Origin: Mobilicoccus caccae
GTDB lineage: Bacteria; Actinomycetota; Actinomycetes; Actinomycetales; Dermatophilaceae
Assembly (NCBI RefSeq): GCF_030161635.1
Contig: NZ_BSUO01000001.1
Coordinates: 2,213,199 to 2,277,198 of the forward strand
DNA: 64,000 nt
Direction: 5' to 3'
In this document: positions 9,088 to 20,375 of the stretch, one piece after another
Layout: each line of letters begins with the position of its first letter
Numbering within the stretch: the stretch's first letter is position 1
The notes under the pieces: model-generated
Database searches by the model: none
What the model was told of the DNA's origin: nothing
What the model saw: only the letters and a program-made list of their open reading frames with translations
Program-made: the position numbers and the translations under genes

Positions 9088-9687
9088 TCACCGTCCGGCG
9101 GTGTGGCGGGTGAGCACTTCCCACGCCGCGTCGTCGTCGACGAGGTCGAGGGCGACGAGCCCGAGCGCCGTGGCGATCTCCAGACGGATCGCCGCCTCCG
9201 CCAGGGAGACATCGGTGGTCGTGACGTCGTCGCCGGGAACGCCGGTGTCCGGCGGACCGGTCGGTCCCGGGGCTGTCTCGGGGCTCGTCCCCGAAGCCCC
9301 GCGGGCCGTCTCGACGTACGCCTCGACGAGCGAGGCGAGCAGAGCCTCCCGTGCCGGCGGCTCCACCCCGGAGATGGCCGGCGGCGTGCCGAGCAGCAGG
9401 TCCCACAGGCCGCGCTCCTCGCGCGCGAACCGCCGCATCGAGGTGAGCAGAGCGGCCTGCGAGCCACGGTCGAGAGCGGCGAGGAGTTCGCTCGCACCGG
9501 CCTCGTAGATGGCGGTGACGAGAGCCGAGCGAGCCCCGAACTTCGTGTAGACGCACATCGTCGAGCGGCCGGACACCTTGGCCAGGGTGCGCACCGTGAG
9601 GTCGCCGACCCCCTCGCGGCGGACGTGGCCGAGCCCGCCCTCGATGAGCTGCTCGCGGATCGTCGGTGCGGTGACCTCGCTCGTCAT
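9088..9687 (-). CDS. TetR-family transcriptional regulator
   Basis: 199 aa. The N-terminal helix-turn-helix is recognisable (VGDLTVRTLAKVSGRSTMCV, then YTKFGARSALV), followed by an all-helical ligand/dimer domain with a low-complexity Gly/Thr/Pro stretch (about residues 130-155). It is divergent from the membrane-protein gene at 9842, and the palindrome at 9801-9826 lies in the shared promoter region. It therefore most likely represses itself and that gene. The inducer is unknown. Confidence 0.85.
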   Translation of the reverse strand: MTSEVTAPTIREQLIEGGLGHVRREGVGDLTVRTLAKVSGRSTMCVYTKFGARSALVTAIYEAGASELLAALDRGSQAALLTSMRRFAREERGLWDLLLGTPPAISGVEPPAREALLASLVEAYVETARGASGTSPETAPGPTGPPDTGVPGDDVTTTDVSLAEAAIRLEIATALGLVALDLVDDDAAWEVLTRHTAGR

Positions 9688-9800
9688 GCCGGTGGCCTCC
9701 CGTCGATGTCGTGCGCTTCGTATCCGCCTGGCGCGCCCCGCCGTTCAGCCTATCGACAGGTCGTTGCCCCTTGTGCCGGGCCGACGGACGTGGTGCACTC

Positions 9801-9826
9801 ATAACGTTCGTTATATCGAACGTTAT
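9801..9826. promoter_or_regulatory. Probable TetR operator
   Basis: Perfect 10-bp inverted repeat: ATAACGTTCG (9801-9810) and CGAACGTTAT (9817-9826) around TTATAT. It is strikingly AT-rich for this genome. It sits between the divergent TetR gene and the membrane-protein gene, 16 bp before the latter's ATG and just before its GGAGG. Confidence 0.85.
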
Positions 9827-9841
9827 TCCACGGAGGTCACC

Positions 9842-10471
9842 ATGTCCACCGCCCCCTCGACCCACCTCACCCCACCTGCCCCGACCCTCCCCTCGACGCT
9901 GAGCGTCGCCCCGTCGCTCATCACCCTCGCCGGGTGGTCGGGGCTGGCCGCAGCCGCCGTCCTCGTCGTCAACACCGTCAAGCGCGCAGGAATCCTGCCG
10001 CTCGTGCTCGCCACCCAGCTCGTCGCACCCCTGGCGGAGGTCCTCGCGCTCCTCTTCGTCACCGGCCTGTTCCTCACTGCCGGGCGCCGCTCCGGCGGCT
10101 GGGGCCTCGCCGCCTACGCCGCGAACATCACCGCACTCGGGCTGCTCGTCGGCGTCGAATTCGTCATCAACCTCGTCTTCGCGGGGCGCACTCCGGCCGA
10201 GATCGGCGTGCTGCGCTCGGGGTCGCTCGGCATCGCGCTCATCGCCACCTCGGTCGTGTTCCTCCTCGCGACGATCGCCTTCGCGGTGACCATCGCCACC
10301 GATCGGTCCGTGCCCCGAGCAGCGGTCCTCGCCTACGCCGTCGGCGGGATCCTCGTCGCGTCACGGGCATTCGTTCCCGAGTGGGCCCTGCAGATCGGCC
10401 TCCTCACCCTCGCCGGCGGAATCGTCGCCCTGTCCCTCTGGCTCCTCCGCACCGCCCGCACCCACCCCTGA
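9842..10471 (+). CDS. Multi-pass membrane protein under TetR control, function unknown
   Basis: 209 aa with about six hydrophobic segments (for example TLAGWSGLAAAAVLVVNTV, GLLVGVEFVINLVFAG and LIATSVVFLLATIAFAVTIA). ATG 9842 follows CACGGAGGTCAC. No transport signature is recognised; the pattern resembles small DUF-type integral proteins induced by a ligand-responsive repressor. A terminator-like hairpin lies about 50 bp downstream. Confidence 0.75.
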   Translation: MSTAPSTHLTPPAPTLPSTLSVAPSLITLAGWSGLAAAAVLVVNTVKRAGILPLVLATQLVAPLAEVLALLFVTGLFLTAGRRSGGWGLAAYAANITALGLLVGVEFVINLVFAGRTPAEIGVLRSGSLGIALIATSVVFLLATIAFAVTIATDRSVPRAAVLAYAVGGILVASRAFVPEWALQIGLLTLAGGIVALSLWLLRTARTHP

Positions 10472-10520
10472 GCCGGCGCCCGACACCAACCCCCTCACCG
10501 CCGAGCGTCCTCACACACCA

Positions 10521-10559
10521 GAAAGGGCGGCTCTCGCTTCGCGCGAGACCCGCCCTTTC
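10521..10559 (+). terminator. Hairpin terminator between convergent genes
   Basis: Arms GAAAGGGCGG (10521-10530) and CCGCCCTTTC (10550-10559), with a nested CTCGC/GCGAG-type inner stem. It lies between the TetR-controlled gene and the convergent aldehyde dehydrogenase gene. Confidence 0.7.
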
Positions 10560-10670
10560 CGCTGCGCCTTGTCGGCTCTCGAACCCGATCCGCCGAGCCG
10601 ACCGCACCTCCACTACGGGCGCACCTCGCTACGCTCGCCGCACCCTCCGCTGCGCCTTGTCAGCTCTCGA
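10558..10670. repeat. 25-bp direct repeat copying the end of the dehydrogenase gene
   Basis: The segments at 10558-10582 and 10646-10670 differ at one base. Both begin TCCGCTGCGCCTTGTC and end GCTCTCGA apart from the variable base. The second copy contains the stop codon of the aldehyde dehydrogenase gene, so the first looks like a small tandem duplication of that 3' end. Confidence 0.55.
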
Positions 10671-12105
10671 TGTTCGCCATCACATGCTTGATCCGGGTGT
10701 AATCCTCGAACCCGTACATCGACAGGTCCTTGCCGTAGCCCGAGTGCTTGAAACCACCGTGCGGCATCTCGGCCACGAGCGGGATGTGGGTGTTGATCCA
10801 CACGCAGCCGAAGTCGAGCTTGCGCGAGAGGCGCATCGCCCGGCCGAAGTCCGAGGTCCACACCGAACTCGCCAGGCCGTACTGCACGCCGTTCGCCCAG
10901 GCCAGGGCCTGCGCCTCGTCGGTGAACTTCTGCACCGTGATCACCGGGCCGAAGATCTCGTTCTGCACGGCGTCGTCGTCCTGACGCAACCCCGAGATCA
11001 CCGCCGGGCTCAGGTAGTACCCGCCACCGAACTCTTCCAACCGCGTCCCGCCCGCGTCCAGGCTGGCGTGACCGGGCAGCCGCTCGATGAACCCACTGAC
11101 GTGCGCGAGCTGGTCGGCGTTGTTCACCGGGCCCAGCAGCGCATCGTCGTTGTCGGGCTTGCCGACCACCGCCTCCTTGGCGAACGACGCCAGGGCCGCG
11201 ACGAACTCGTCGTGAATGCCCTCCTGGACGAGCACGCGGGTCGCCGCCGTGCAGTCCTGACCCGCATTGAAGTACCCCGCGGTGCCGATGCCCTCGATCG
11301 CCGCCTCGATGTCGGCGTCGTCGAACACCACCACCGGCGCCTTGCCACCGAGCTCCAGGTGAACGCGCTTGAGGTCCTTGGACGCCGACTCCGCCACCTG
11401 CATACCGGCCCGCACCGACCCGGTGATCGACACCATCTGCGGGATCTCGTTCTCGATGAGCGCACGGCCCGTCTCACGGTCACCCGTGACGACGTTGAAC
11501 ACACCCGCCGGGAGGAACTCCGACGCGATCTCAGCCAGGCGCAGCGTCGTCTCGGGCGTGGTGTCGCTCGGTTTGAGGACCACGGTGTTCCCCGCCGCCA
11601 GCGCCGGCGCGAACTTCCAGACCGCCATCATCATCGGGTAGTTCCAGGGCGTCACCTGGCCGATGACACCGATGGGCTCCCGCCGGATCCACGAGGTGTG
11701 CCCGGCCATGTACTCCGCGCTGGCACGTCCCTCGAGGATCCGCGCGGCACCCGCGAAGAAGCGGATCTGGTCGGCCATGACCGGGATCTCCTCCGACGCG
11801 GTCAGCGCGTACGGCTTGCCCGTGTTCTCCGCCTCGAGCTCGATGAGCTCCTGGCCGTTCGCCTCGACGGCGTCGGCGATCTTGAGCAGCGCGGACTGCC
11901 GCTCACCCGGCGTGGCATCGGCCCAGCCCTCGAACGCGCCCGCGGCCGCCTCGTAGGCGCGCCCCACGTCCTTCGCGTTCGACCGGGGAGAGGTCGCCAC
12001 GACCTCACCCGTCACCGGGCTGCGGACCTCGAGGCGCTCGTCGGTGCGGGCGTCGACGTACTCGCCGCCGACGAAGTTCCTGATCTGGCGCGGATTCTGC
12101 GTCAT
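10660..12105 (-). CDS. Gamma-aminobutyraldehyde (4-aminobutanal)-type aldehyde dehydrogenase
   Basis: 481-aa NAD(P)-dependent aldehyde dehydrogenase. It has the Rossmann-type cofactor site, the general base Glu in HLELGGKAPVVVF, and the catalytic Cys in NAGQDCTAATR. The sequence FFAGAARILEGRASAEYMAG and the C-terminal GYGKDLSMYGFEDYTRIKHV are typical of the aminobutyraldehyde dehydrogenase (PatD/YdcW) group, which oxidises 4-aminobutanal to GABA in putrescine degradation. No putrescine transaminase gene is adjacent, so the substrate is inferred from family only. Single gene; the possible operator upstream is listed separately. Confidence 0.85.
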   Translation of the reverse strand: MTQNPRQIRNFVGGEYVDARTDERLEVRSPVTGEVVATSPRSNAKDVGRAYEAAAGAFEGWADATPGERQSALLKIADAVEANGQELIELEAENTGKPYALTASEEIPVMADQIRFFAGAARILEGRASAEYMAGHTSWIRREPIGVIGQVTPWNYPMMMAVWKFAPALAAGNTVVLKPSDTTPETTLRLAEIASEFLPAGVFNVVTGDRETGRALIENEIPQMVSITGSVRAGMQVAESASKDLKRVHLELGGKAPVVVFDDADIEAAIEGIGTAGYFNAGQDCTAATRVLVQEGIHDEFVAALASFAKEAVVGKPDNDDALLGPVNNADQLAHVSGFIERLPGHASLDAGGTRLEEFGGGYYLSPAVISGLRQDDDAVQNEIFGPVITVQKFTDEAQALAWANGVQYGLASSVWTSDFGRAMRLSRKLDFGCVWINTHIPLVAEMPHGGFKHSGYGKDLSMYGFEDYTRIKHVMANIES

Positions 12106-12410
12106 GGGGACTCCTTCGTCTCGCGGACCCGTCGGGGGCGGGGTCCGGCCTACTGGGAACTGTACCGACCGGACGGTTGGACGGCGAGGGTTCGAAGGCA
12201 GGGAGTCCGGTCGACGGCGACGGGCGCAGATCCACCCCAGGGCGCGTGTCGGAGCGTCCTGATCGCTACCGAAGTCTGATGTGCTGCGACGAGAACGCCG
12301 TCAGACTACGGAGGGCGGAGATCCGCTGCGCCAGGTCGGCGTCGACGATCCGGCCCCACACCGGGCGAGGTCGTCGCCGCAGAAGACAAGTTCGAGAGAG
12401 TCGAGGGCAT
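12106..12410. other. Divergent intergenic region with a possible TetR-type operator
   Basis: 305 bp between the dehydrogenase and the adaptor gene. At 12165-12178 an imperfect palindrome ACCG-A-CCGG-A-CGGT resembles operators of many actinobacterial TetR regulators and lies about 60 bp before the dehydrogenase start. Nothing else is recognisable; chance frames only. Confidence 0.4.
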
Positions 12411-13508
12411 GTGAACGTCGTCCGCCGCTACGTGTTCCCTCTGATCTGGATGATCATCCTGGGCGTCATCGCCGCATCGCTGGCCAAGATGGCGTTCTTC
12501 CCGTCGCAGGAGGCGGCGGCGACAGACGACGGGCAACCGACGGCCTCCTTCGAGGAGTACGCGACCGTCCCTGTCTCCCGAGGCGACATCGCGTCGACGA
12601 TGTCACTCTCCGCGACGGTGCAGGCCGACCCCGGCAAGCCCGTCACCGCGACGCACGCCGGCCAGATCAACAAGGTGTGGGTCGAGAACGGCGAACGGGT
12701 CGGCAAGGGCGACCGTCTCCTGCAGGTCCGGGTGCCCAAGGAGCCGGAGCCGGCGCCACCCCTTCCCGCCCCCGCGCCGGCCGCCCCCGGCGCGCCCGCG
12801 CCTGCCGCTCCGGCTGCTCAGGCCCCCGCACCCGCCGCGGCCGGGCCGTCGGACTTCACCTACCACACGCTGCACGCCCCCGGCAGCGGCACCGTGCGCG
12901 GCCTCACGGTGGTCCAGGGGCAGGCGCTCGAGGTGGGAGGTGCCGTGGCCACCCTGTCTCCCGGCACGTACGCGATCGTCGCCGATCTCACGCCCGAGCA
13001 GCAGCTCGAACTCCTCGACCGCGACATCGAGGCCAGTGCCAAGCTCCCCACCAGCTCGGCCGCCGTGAGCTGCTCCTCCCCGAACATCGAGGAGGACGAT
13101 CCCGAGAAGCCCGAGGGTGCACAGAACCCCGCGCCCCCGGCCGTCGATCCCTCGACCGGGATGCCGGCGGCGGAGCAGACGTCCGTGGCCAGCCTGCGCT
13201 GCCCGGTCCCGGCCCGCACCAAGATCGTGCCCGGGTTGTCCGTCACCGTCACGGTCGACCTGGGATCGGCCACCGGCGTGCTGACGGTGCCCACCACGGC
13301 CGTCGAGGGCAGTCTCGCCGACGGCGCCGTCTACCTCATCGACGACGTCGGCGGCGAACCCCAGCGCCACCCGGTCACCCTTGGGCGACGCGGCGAGGGC
13401 GTGGTCGAGGTGAAGACCGGCGTGAAGGAGAACCAGCAGGTCCTCCAGTTCGTCCCCGGCGTCGACAATCCCGACGCGGGCGTCGTCATGGGCGGCCCGC
13501 GCTGGTGA
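12411..13508 (+). CDS. Membrane-fusion/adaptor (HlyD/MacA-like) protein of an ABC efflux system
   Basis: 365 aa. N-terminal anchor helix (YVFPLIWMIILGVIAASL), then a biotinyl-lipoyl-like half (TATHAGQINKVWVENGERVG), an Ala/Pro-rich insert around residues 115-150, the second lipoyl half (APGSGTVRGLTVVQGQALEV) and a beta-barrel region (VPGLSVTVTVDLGSATGVLT). Start GTG 12411. The stop overlaps the ATPase GTG (13505), and the ATPase in turn overlaps the permease, giving a three-gene MacAB-like operon. In a monoderm the adaptor would act on the outer face of the membrane. Substrate unknown. Confidence 0.8.
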   Translation: MNVVRRYVFPLIWMIILGVIAASLAKMAFFPSQEAAATDDGQPTASFEEYATVPVSRGDIASTMSLSATVQADPGKPVTATHAGQINKVWVENGERVGKGDRLLQVRVPKEPEPAPPLPAPAPAAPGAPAPAAPAAQAPAPAAAGPSDFTYHTLHAPGSGTVRGLTVVQGQALEVGGAVATLSPGTYAIVADLTPEQQLELLDRDIEASAKLPTSSAAVSCSSPNIEEDDPEKPEGAQNPAPPAVDPSTGMPAAEQTSVASLRCPVPARTKIVPGLSVTVTVDLGSATGVLTVPTTAVEGSLADGAVYLIDDVGGEPQRHPVTLGRRGEGVVEVKTGVKENQQVLQFVPGVDNPDAGVVMGGPRW

Positions 13509-14311
13509 GCGACGTCGATCCCCGCGTGCCGCTGCTGCGGATGCGCGACGTGACCCGGTCCGTCGAACTGCCCAGCCGCGAGACGCTCCACATCCTGCGC
13601 GGCGTCGATCTCGAAGTCCACCCCGGCGACCACGTCGCGGTCGTCGGTCGGTCCGGCTCCGGCAAGACCACCCTGATGAACCTCCTCGGGCTCATCGACC
13701 GGCAGACCAGCGGCGAGCTGCTCCTGCACGATCAGGACGTCGCCCGGATGAGCGACGGCCGTCGGGCCCGGTTGCGCGGGCGCACGGTGGGGTTCGTCTT
13801 CCAGCAGTTCAACCTGCTGGACGGACGCACCGCGCTGGAGAACGTCATGATGCCGATGCTCTACGGCACGGCCCGGCAGCTCTGGAACCGCGAGCGGGCG
13901 GCGATGGAGATGCTCGACCGCGTCGGACTCGCCGACCGCGCCGATCAGAAGCCGAACCGGCTCTCCGGCGGTGAGCAGCAGCGCGTCGCGGTGGCGCGTG
14001 CGCTCGTGCGGCGACCGACGCTCATCCTTGCCGACGAACCGACCGGCGCCCTCGACGTGACGACCGGCGAGGCCGTCATGGCCCTGCTGGACGAGATCGC
14101 CCGCGACTCCGACGCGGCGCTGGTCACGATCACCCACGACCTGCAGGTGGCCGCCCTGTCCCAGCGCACGTTCCTGCTCGACGAGGGGGTGCTCCACGAC
14201 ATCGACACGACCGGTATGGGCGCCGCGCTGGCGACCACCGAGGGGATCCGAGCCCATCGAGGGGCCGTCACCGCCTCCTCCCTGGGCCGCACGAGCGAGG
14301 ATCTGCCGTGA
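13505..14311 (+). CDS. MacB/LolD-type ABC transporter ATP-binding protein
   Basis: 268 aa. Walker A GRSGSGKTTLMN, Q-loop in VFQQFNLLDGRT, signature LSGGEQQRVAVARAL, Walker B LILADEPTGALD, switch His in TITHDLQ. The LLGLIDRQTSGE and DEPTGALD forms mark the MacB/FtsE (type VII) group. It starts at GTG 13505, overlapping the adaptor stop, and its end overlaps the permease GTG (14308). Confidence 0.9.
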   Translation: MSDVDPRVPLLRMRDVTRSVELPSRETLHILRGVDLEVHPGDHVAVVGRSGSGKTTLMNLLGLIDRQTSGELLLHDQDVARMSDGRRARLRGRTVGFVFQQFNLLDGRTALENVMMPMLYGTARQLWNRERAAMEMLDRVGLADRADQKPNRLSGGEQQRVAVARALVRRPTLILADEPTGALDVTTGEAVMALLDEIARDSDAALVTITHDLQVAALSQRTFLLDEGVLHDIDTTGMGAALATTEGIRAHRGAVTASSLGRTSEDLP

Positions 14312-15527
14312 TCGGGTTCGTCGCCTCGATCGTCGAGGCCTACGGGGAGTTCCGCGTCAACAAGGGCCGCATCCTGCTCTCGCTCGTGGGTGTCGCGTTC
14401 TCGGTGTTCGCGATGACCGCGGTCCTCGGCGGTGGGCGCATGATGACCAACGCCCTGCAGCAGACCCTCGAACGCGACACGGGCCGCCAGACGGTCCTCT
14501 CGATCCAGCCCGCGGGCGGACCCTCGGGCGGTGCCGCCACCGCCGACAGCGCCGAGCGCCGTGACCAGGTGGTGCTGGACGTCTTCGACCGGTTAGGGAT
14601 CACCCATCGCTCCCGGTCGTTCCAGACGCAGGTGCGCGCACAGACCCACCAGGGGGTCCAGGCCGTCCAGACGAACGCCGTCGACCCCTCCTACGCCGAG
14701 ATGTACCGGCTCGAGGTGGACCGCGGACGATGGCTCGCGGACACCGACCGACAGCGACTCGCGCCGGCCGTCGTCATCGACGACCGCCTGTACTCCCGGC
14801 TGGGTCGCCCCGAGCTCGGGTCGGCCACGATGACCGCGTACGGGACGGGCCAGGACTCCGTGCAGATGGTCGTCGTCGGCGTGCTCCCCCGCGGCCCGGT
14901 GCCGAGGACCACCGGCCGTTGACCGCGTTCGTCCACGCGGGAGCCGCCGCCGCGTTGCCGGGCCTCGACCCGGCCACCGTCATGCCCACGTACCTGGCGT
15001 GGGTGCCACCGGAGGCGTCCGACTCCGTACAACAACAGATCCGGCGGCAGCTGGCCAACACCCCGTACGGGTCGTTCGAGGCCTTCCCGATGGGGATCTC
15101 GCTGGAAGACGTGGGGTTTCGCCAGATCGAGTGGGCCCTGCTCGGCATCGCCGGGGTCATCCTGCTCCTCGGCGCGATGGGCCTGGTCAACATCTCCCTG
15201 GTCACCGTGCGCTACCGCATGCGCGAGATCGGCATCCGCCGCTCCTACGGCGCCACCGGACTGCGCATCTTCGTCGGCGTCCTCATGGAGTCGGTGGTGG
15301 CGACGGTCATCGCCGGTGCCGTCGGTGTCACCGCCGCGGTCGCCCTCGTCCGCGCCCCGTTCGTCCTGGACTTCTTCCGCGACCAGGGACTCGTCGACCT
15401 CCCACCGTTCCCCGTGTTCGCCGTCCTCGTGGGGTTGGGCGCCGCCACCACCGTCGGCGCACTCGCCGGCATCATCCCCGCGCTCATCGCCACCCGGGTC
15501 AAGGTCATCGACGCCATCCGGGCGTGA
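14308..15527 (+). CDS. MacB/FtsX-type ABC permease, frameshifted in this sequence
   Basis: Permease partner of the preceding ATPase. N-terminal helix (ILLSLVGVAFSVFAMTAVLG), then a large extracytoplasmic domain, then three C-terminal helices (WALLGIAGVILLLGAMGLVN; YGATGLRIFVGVLMESVVAT; a last one ending TRVKVIDAIRA). The frame breaks after VVVGVLPRG. Adding one C to the five-C run at 14886-14890 joins it to RPGAEDHRPLTAFVHAG and yields 406 aa, the normal MacB permease core length. I read it as one gene with an under-called base. Confidence 0.85.
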
Positions 15528-15560
15528 GCGGCATGTGGTATCACCGCGCTACCATGAGCT

Positions 15561-15764
15561 GTGGCCATGACTCTCAGACTCGACCCCGAGCAGGATGCCA
15601 AGCTCACCGAACTCGCCGCGGCTCAGGGCATCAGCAAGCAGCAGGCCGTCCTGCGACTCATCGACACCGCGGCGTCGCGCGCGACCAGGGAAGAGCGTCT
15701 GCGAGCGATCGCCCAGCGCGTCAAGGACCGCGACGGTGAGCTCCTCGACCGACTCGCCCAGTGA
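15561..15764 (+). CDS. Antitoxin of a Doc-type toxin-antitoxin pair
   Basis: 67 aa (or 65 from ATG 15567), MAMTLRLDPEQDAKLTELAA and so on. The N-terminus looks like a ribbon-helix-helix DNA-binding strand (MTLRLDPEQDAKL, then GISKQQAVLRLIDTAAS), and the charged C-terminal tail would wrap the toxin. It overlaps the toxin start by 4 bp. A TACCAT box lies close upstream and there is no ribosome site, so it may be leaderless. It should autoregulate the pair. Confidence 0.8.
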   Translation: MAMTLRLDPEQDAKLTELAAAQGISKQQAVLRLIDTAASRATREERLRAIAQRVKDRDGELLDRLAQ

Positions 15765-16180
15765 ACTTTCACTACCTGACCGTGGAGGATCTCGCGATCC
15801 TCGCCGCAGAGCTCGGCGTTCCCGATGTCCGCGACAGCGGACTGCTGGACTCGGCAGCGCAGCGGCCGGCCTCGACCGCGTTCGGTGAGGACGCCTACCC
15901 GGATCTGGCGACGAAGGCTGCAGCACTGATGTCGTCCATCGCACGCAACCACGCACTCGTCGACGGGAACAAGCGCCTGGCGTGGACAGCGACCGTCGCG
16001 CTCGGCGACGTCAACGACCACGACCTCGTGCCGCCGTCGATCGATGCCGCCTACGAGCTGGTGATCGCCGCCTCGACCGGGACCGCCGACGTCGATGGCA
16101 TCGCGACGATCCTCGGCCGATGGCTGGTGGCGTTTCCGGTCCTCCCACCGCAGGACGACCCGAGCGACCCGGTCGAGTGA
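15761..16180 (+). CDS. doc: Fic/Doc-family toxin (death-on-curing type)
   Basis: 139 aa, the length of Doc. The Fic motif is HALVDGNKRLAW (HxxxDGNKR), with the catalytic His and the phosphate-binding GNKR present. Doc proteins phosphorylate elongation factor Tu and stop translation; that activity is inferred. The N-terminal YLTVEDLAILAAELG is the usual Doc start. GTG 15761 overlaps the antitoxin stop. No mobile-element genes flank it. Confidence 0.88.
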   Translation: MNFHYLTVEDLAILAAELGVPDVRDSGLLDSAAQRPASTAFGEDAYPDLATKAAALMSSIARNHALVDGNKRLAWTATVALGDVNDHDLVPPSIDAAYELVIAASTGTADVDGIATILGRWLVAFPVLPPQDDPSDPVE

Positions 16181-16244
16181 CGCCCTGCCTCGCCGTCGTG
16201 GGCGATCACGTGTGCCCGTGCCGCGGGATCCGGGGCGGCCCTCC

Positions 16245-18144
<1,900 letters not shown>

Positions 18145-18394
18145 GGCACCATCTTGGCGCTCCGAGGGCGCCTCCGGGCCGCTTGGCCTCGGGAACCTGC
18201 CGGAGGACCCGAAACCGCCGCCGAACGGACGTCACCGCCGACGGATGGCGCGGCGCGTCAGCAGGGGGCCGGAGCATGAAGCGGCGGTCGGCGCAGGCCC
18301 CTGTTCCCGCGCCGACCGCCAGGCCCACCACGGTGACGTGGGGAGCTCATCCGAAGAGGCCGCCGTCGATGGTCGCCCTCCGGATGTCCGGGGG

Positions 18395-18883
18395 CTACGC
18401 GCACTCCAGCTTGAGGGCCTTGAGGGTGGAGTTCGGTGCGACCTCGCACCCGACGCCCGCGGTGCCGAGGTCGACGACGGTCCAGGTGCTGCGCGTCTTG
18501 CGCAGGAGCACGGTGGCCGGGTCGAGCTCGGCGGCCTGCTTGGGCGTGAGGGTGACGCGGGCCCACGAGCCGCTCGTGCGCAGGTCGCGCACGGAGTAGG
18601 CGGAGGCGGCGACGCCCTCGGTGAACTCACTGGAGTGCACCGCCTTGGTCACGGCCTTGAGCGTGGCCGCGCGCTGCAGGGCGGCGGTCGAGCGGCGCAG
18701 TTGAGCGCTGCGCACGACCCGGTACTGACCGGCGGTCTTCGTGGCGACCGTGACGCCCTTCGTCGAGGTGGTGGTGACGCTCTTGGCGGGAGCTGCGGCC
18801 GCCGTGGACGAGGGCGCGGAGGCCATGCCGCTCGCCAGAAGGAGCGCCGCGGTCGTCCCGCAGATGTACCGGCCTGCACGCAT
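18395..18883 (-). CDS. Small secreted protein of unknown function
   Basis: 162 aa. A Sec signal peptide starts MRAGRYICGTTAALLLASGM with an Ala-rich cleavage region (STAAAAPAK). The mature part is Thr/Ala/Val-rich (TLKAVTKAVHSSEFTEGVAA, SWARVTLTPKQAAELDPATV) and has two Cys near the C-terminus (GVGCEV, LECA), perhaps a disulphide. The start at 18883 follows GGAAAGGCGAG; a longer in-frame extension is unlikely. No family recognised. Confidence 0.65.
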   Translation of the reverse strand: MRAGRYICGTTAALLLASGMASAPSSTAAAAPAKSVTTTSTKGVTVATKTAGQYRVVRSAQLRRSTAALQRAATLKAVTKAVHSSEFTEGVAASAYSVRDLRTSGSWARVTLTPKQAAELDPATVLLRKTRSTWTVVDLGTAGVGCEVAPNSTLKALKLECA

Positions 18884-19091
18884 GATCTCGCCTTTCCGAT
18901 CCGAGACACCCCCGGCCTCGCGAACACCCCAATCATCCCGTCTCCGCCGACCTCCAGGAAGCGAATAAGCCCCGCCCGGGATCACAACTCGATGACGTTA
19001 GGATCACCGACCGGACACGGGGCCTGACCTGGGCCTTCGACGGAGTCCGCGGGGCCTGTCCGACCCCCTTTCCACGGGTGCGCGGCGGCGC

Positions 19092-20345
19092 TCAGGCGGT
19101 GGCTGCGGCGAGCTGTCCGCAGGCCCCGTCGATGTCGGATCCGCGGGTGTCGCGCACGGTCGTCGGCACCCCGTGCGCGCGCAACCGCTCGACGAACTGC
19201 TGCATCACTCCGGGCCGGGAGGCCGTCCACTTGCTGCCCGGCGTGGGGTTGAGCGGGATGGGGTTGACGTGCACCCAGCCCGAGCCGCGAGCGGCGAGCT
19301 TCTCGCCCAGCAGGTCGGCCCGCCACGCCTGGTCGTTGATGTCGCGGATGAGGGCGTACTCGATCGAGACGCGGCGGCCGGTCACCTCGAAATAGCGTCG
19401 CGCCGAGTCCAGCGCCTCGTCGACCGCGTACCGGTTGTTGATGGGCACGAGCTCGTCGCGCAGCTCGTCGTCGGGCGCGTGCAGGCTCAGCGCCAGGGTG
19501 ACCGGGATGCCCTCGGCGGCCAGGCGGTCGATGCCCGGCACCAGCCCGACGGAGGACATCGTGATCCCCCGCGCCGACATGCCCAGACCGTGCGGCGCGG
19601 GATCGACCATGCGCCGGATGGCGGCGACGGCCCGCTTGTAGTTGACCAGGGCCTCCCCCATGCCCATGAAGACGACGTTGCTGACCCGCGTCGGCCCGGC
19701 CGCGCCCGCCTCGTCCAGGTCCTCGCCCTCGGGTGCGTCGAAGGCGCCGACCCCGTCGTCGGAGTCGGTCTCGGGGTCGCCGTCGGCCGCGGCGTCCACC
19801 ATGCCGTCACGCAGCATGCGGGAGGCCTCGACGACCTGCGCCACCATCTCCGCGGTGGACAGGTTGCGGGTGAACCCCTCCTGGCCGGTCGCGCAGAACG
19901 GACAGTTCATGCCGCACCCGGCCTGGCTGGAGATGCACACCGTCGCCCGACGCGCGTACCGCATGAGCACGGACTCCACGAGGGCGCCGTCGTGCAGCCG
20001 CCAGACGGACTTGACCGTCGCGCCGCGGTCGGCGCTCAGGTGGCGCACCGGCGTCAACAGGGTGGGCAGCATCGCGCCGACGAGTTCGGCACGGCCCGCG
20101 GCGGGCAGGTCGGTCATGTCGGCCGGGTCGGTCGTGTAGTGCACGAAGTAGTGCCGCGAGATCTGCTTGGCACGAAAGCCCGGGTGGCCGAGCTCGGCGA
20201 CGGCCTTCGTCCGACCGTCCATGTCGAGGTCGGCCAGGTGGGTGGCCGGCATGGGGTTTCCGGGCGGGGAGAACGTCACCTGCCCGGGCGCAGGTCGCCG
20301 ACGCTCGAGGCGCAGGGGAACGGGGCGGTTCGGCGAATCTGTCAC
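19092..20345 (-). CDS. rlmN: 23S rRNA (adenine-2503-C2)/tRNA methyltransferase, radical SAM
   Basis: 417 aa. The radical-SAM cluster CxxxCxxC is Cys144, Cys148, Cys151 (CGMNCPFC). GMGEALVNY and [18 protein letters not shown] are RlmN signatures. The second mechanistic Cys is in [14 protein letters not shown] at the C-terminus. An acidic insert of about 35 residues (around 180-220, rich in D, E, G) interrupts the barrel between the cluster and the GMGEA motif, longer than usual. GTG start. It follows cdsA in the rpsB-tsf-pyrH-frr-cdsA-rlmN order common in actinobacteria. Confidence 0.93.
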   Translation of the reverse strand: MTDSPNRPVPLRLERRRPAPGQVTFSPPGNPMPATHLADLDMDGRTKAVAELGHPGFRAKQISRHYFVHYTTDPADMTDLPAAGRAELVGAMLPTLLTPVRHLSADRGATVKSVWRLHDGALVESVLMRYARRATVCISSQAGCGMNCPFCATGQEGFTRNLSTAEMVAQVVEASRMLRDGMVDAAADGDPETDSDDGVGAFDAPEGEDLDEAGAAGPTRVSNVVFMGMGEALVNYKRAVAAIRRMVDPAPHGLGMSARGITMSSVGLVPGIDRLAAEGIPVTLALSLHAPDDELRDELVPINNRYAVDEALDSARRYFEVTGRRVSIEYALIRDINDQAWRADLLGEKLAARGSGWVHVNPIPLNPTPGSKWTASRPGVMQQFVERLRAHGVPTTVRDTRGSDIDGACGQLAAATA

Positions 20346-20375
20346 GGAATCCTCGAGATCGGTCGGATCGGATGG

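Noticed and set aside
9934-12279. 781-codon plus-strand frame
   Set aside because: It overlaps the membrane-protein gene and runs antisense through the aldehyde dehydrogenase; composition is Arg/His-rich and carries no motif.
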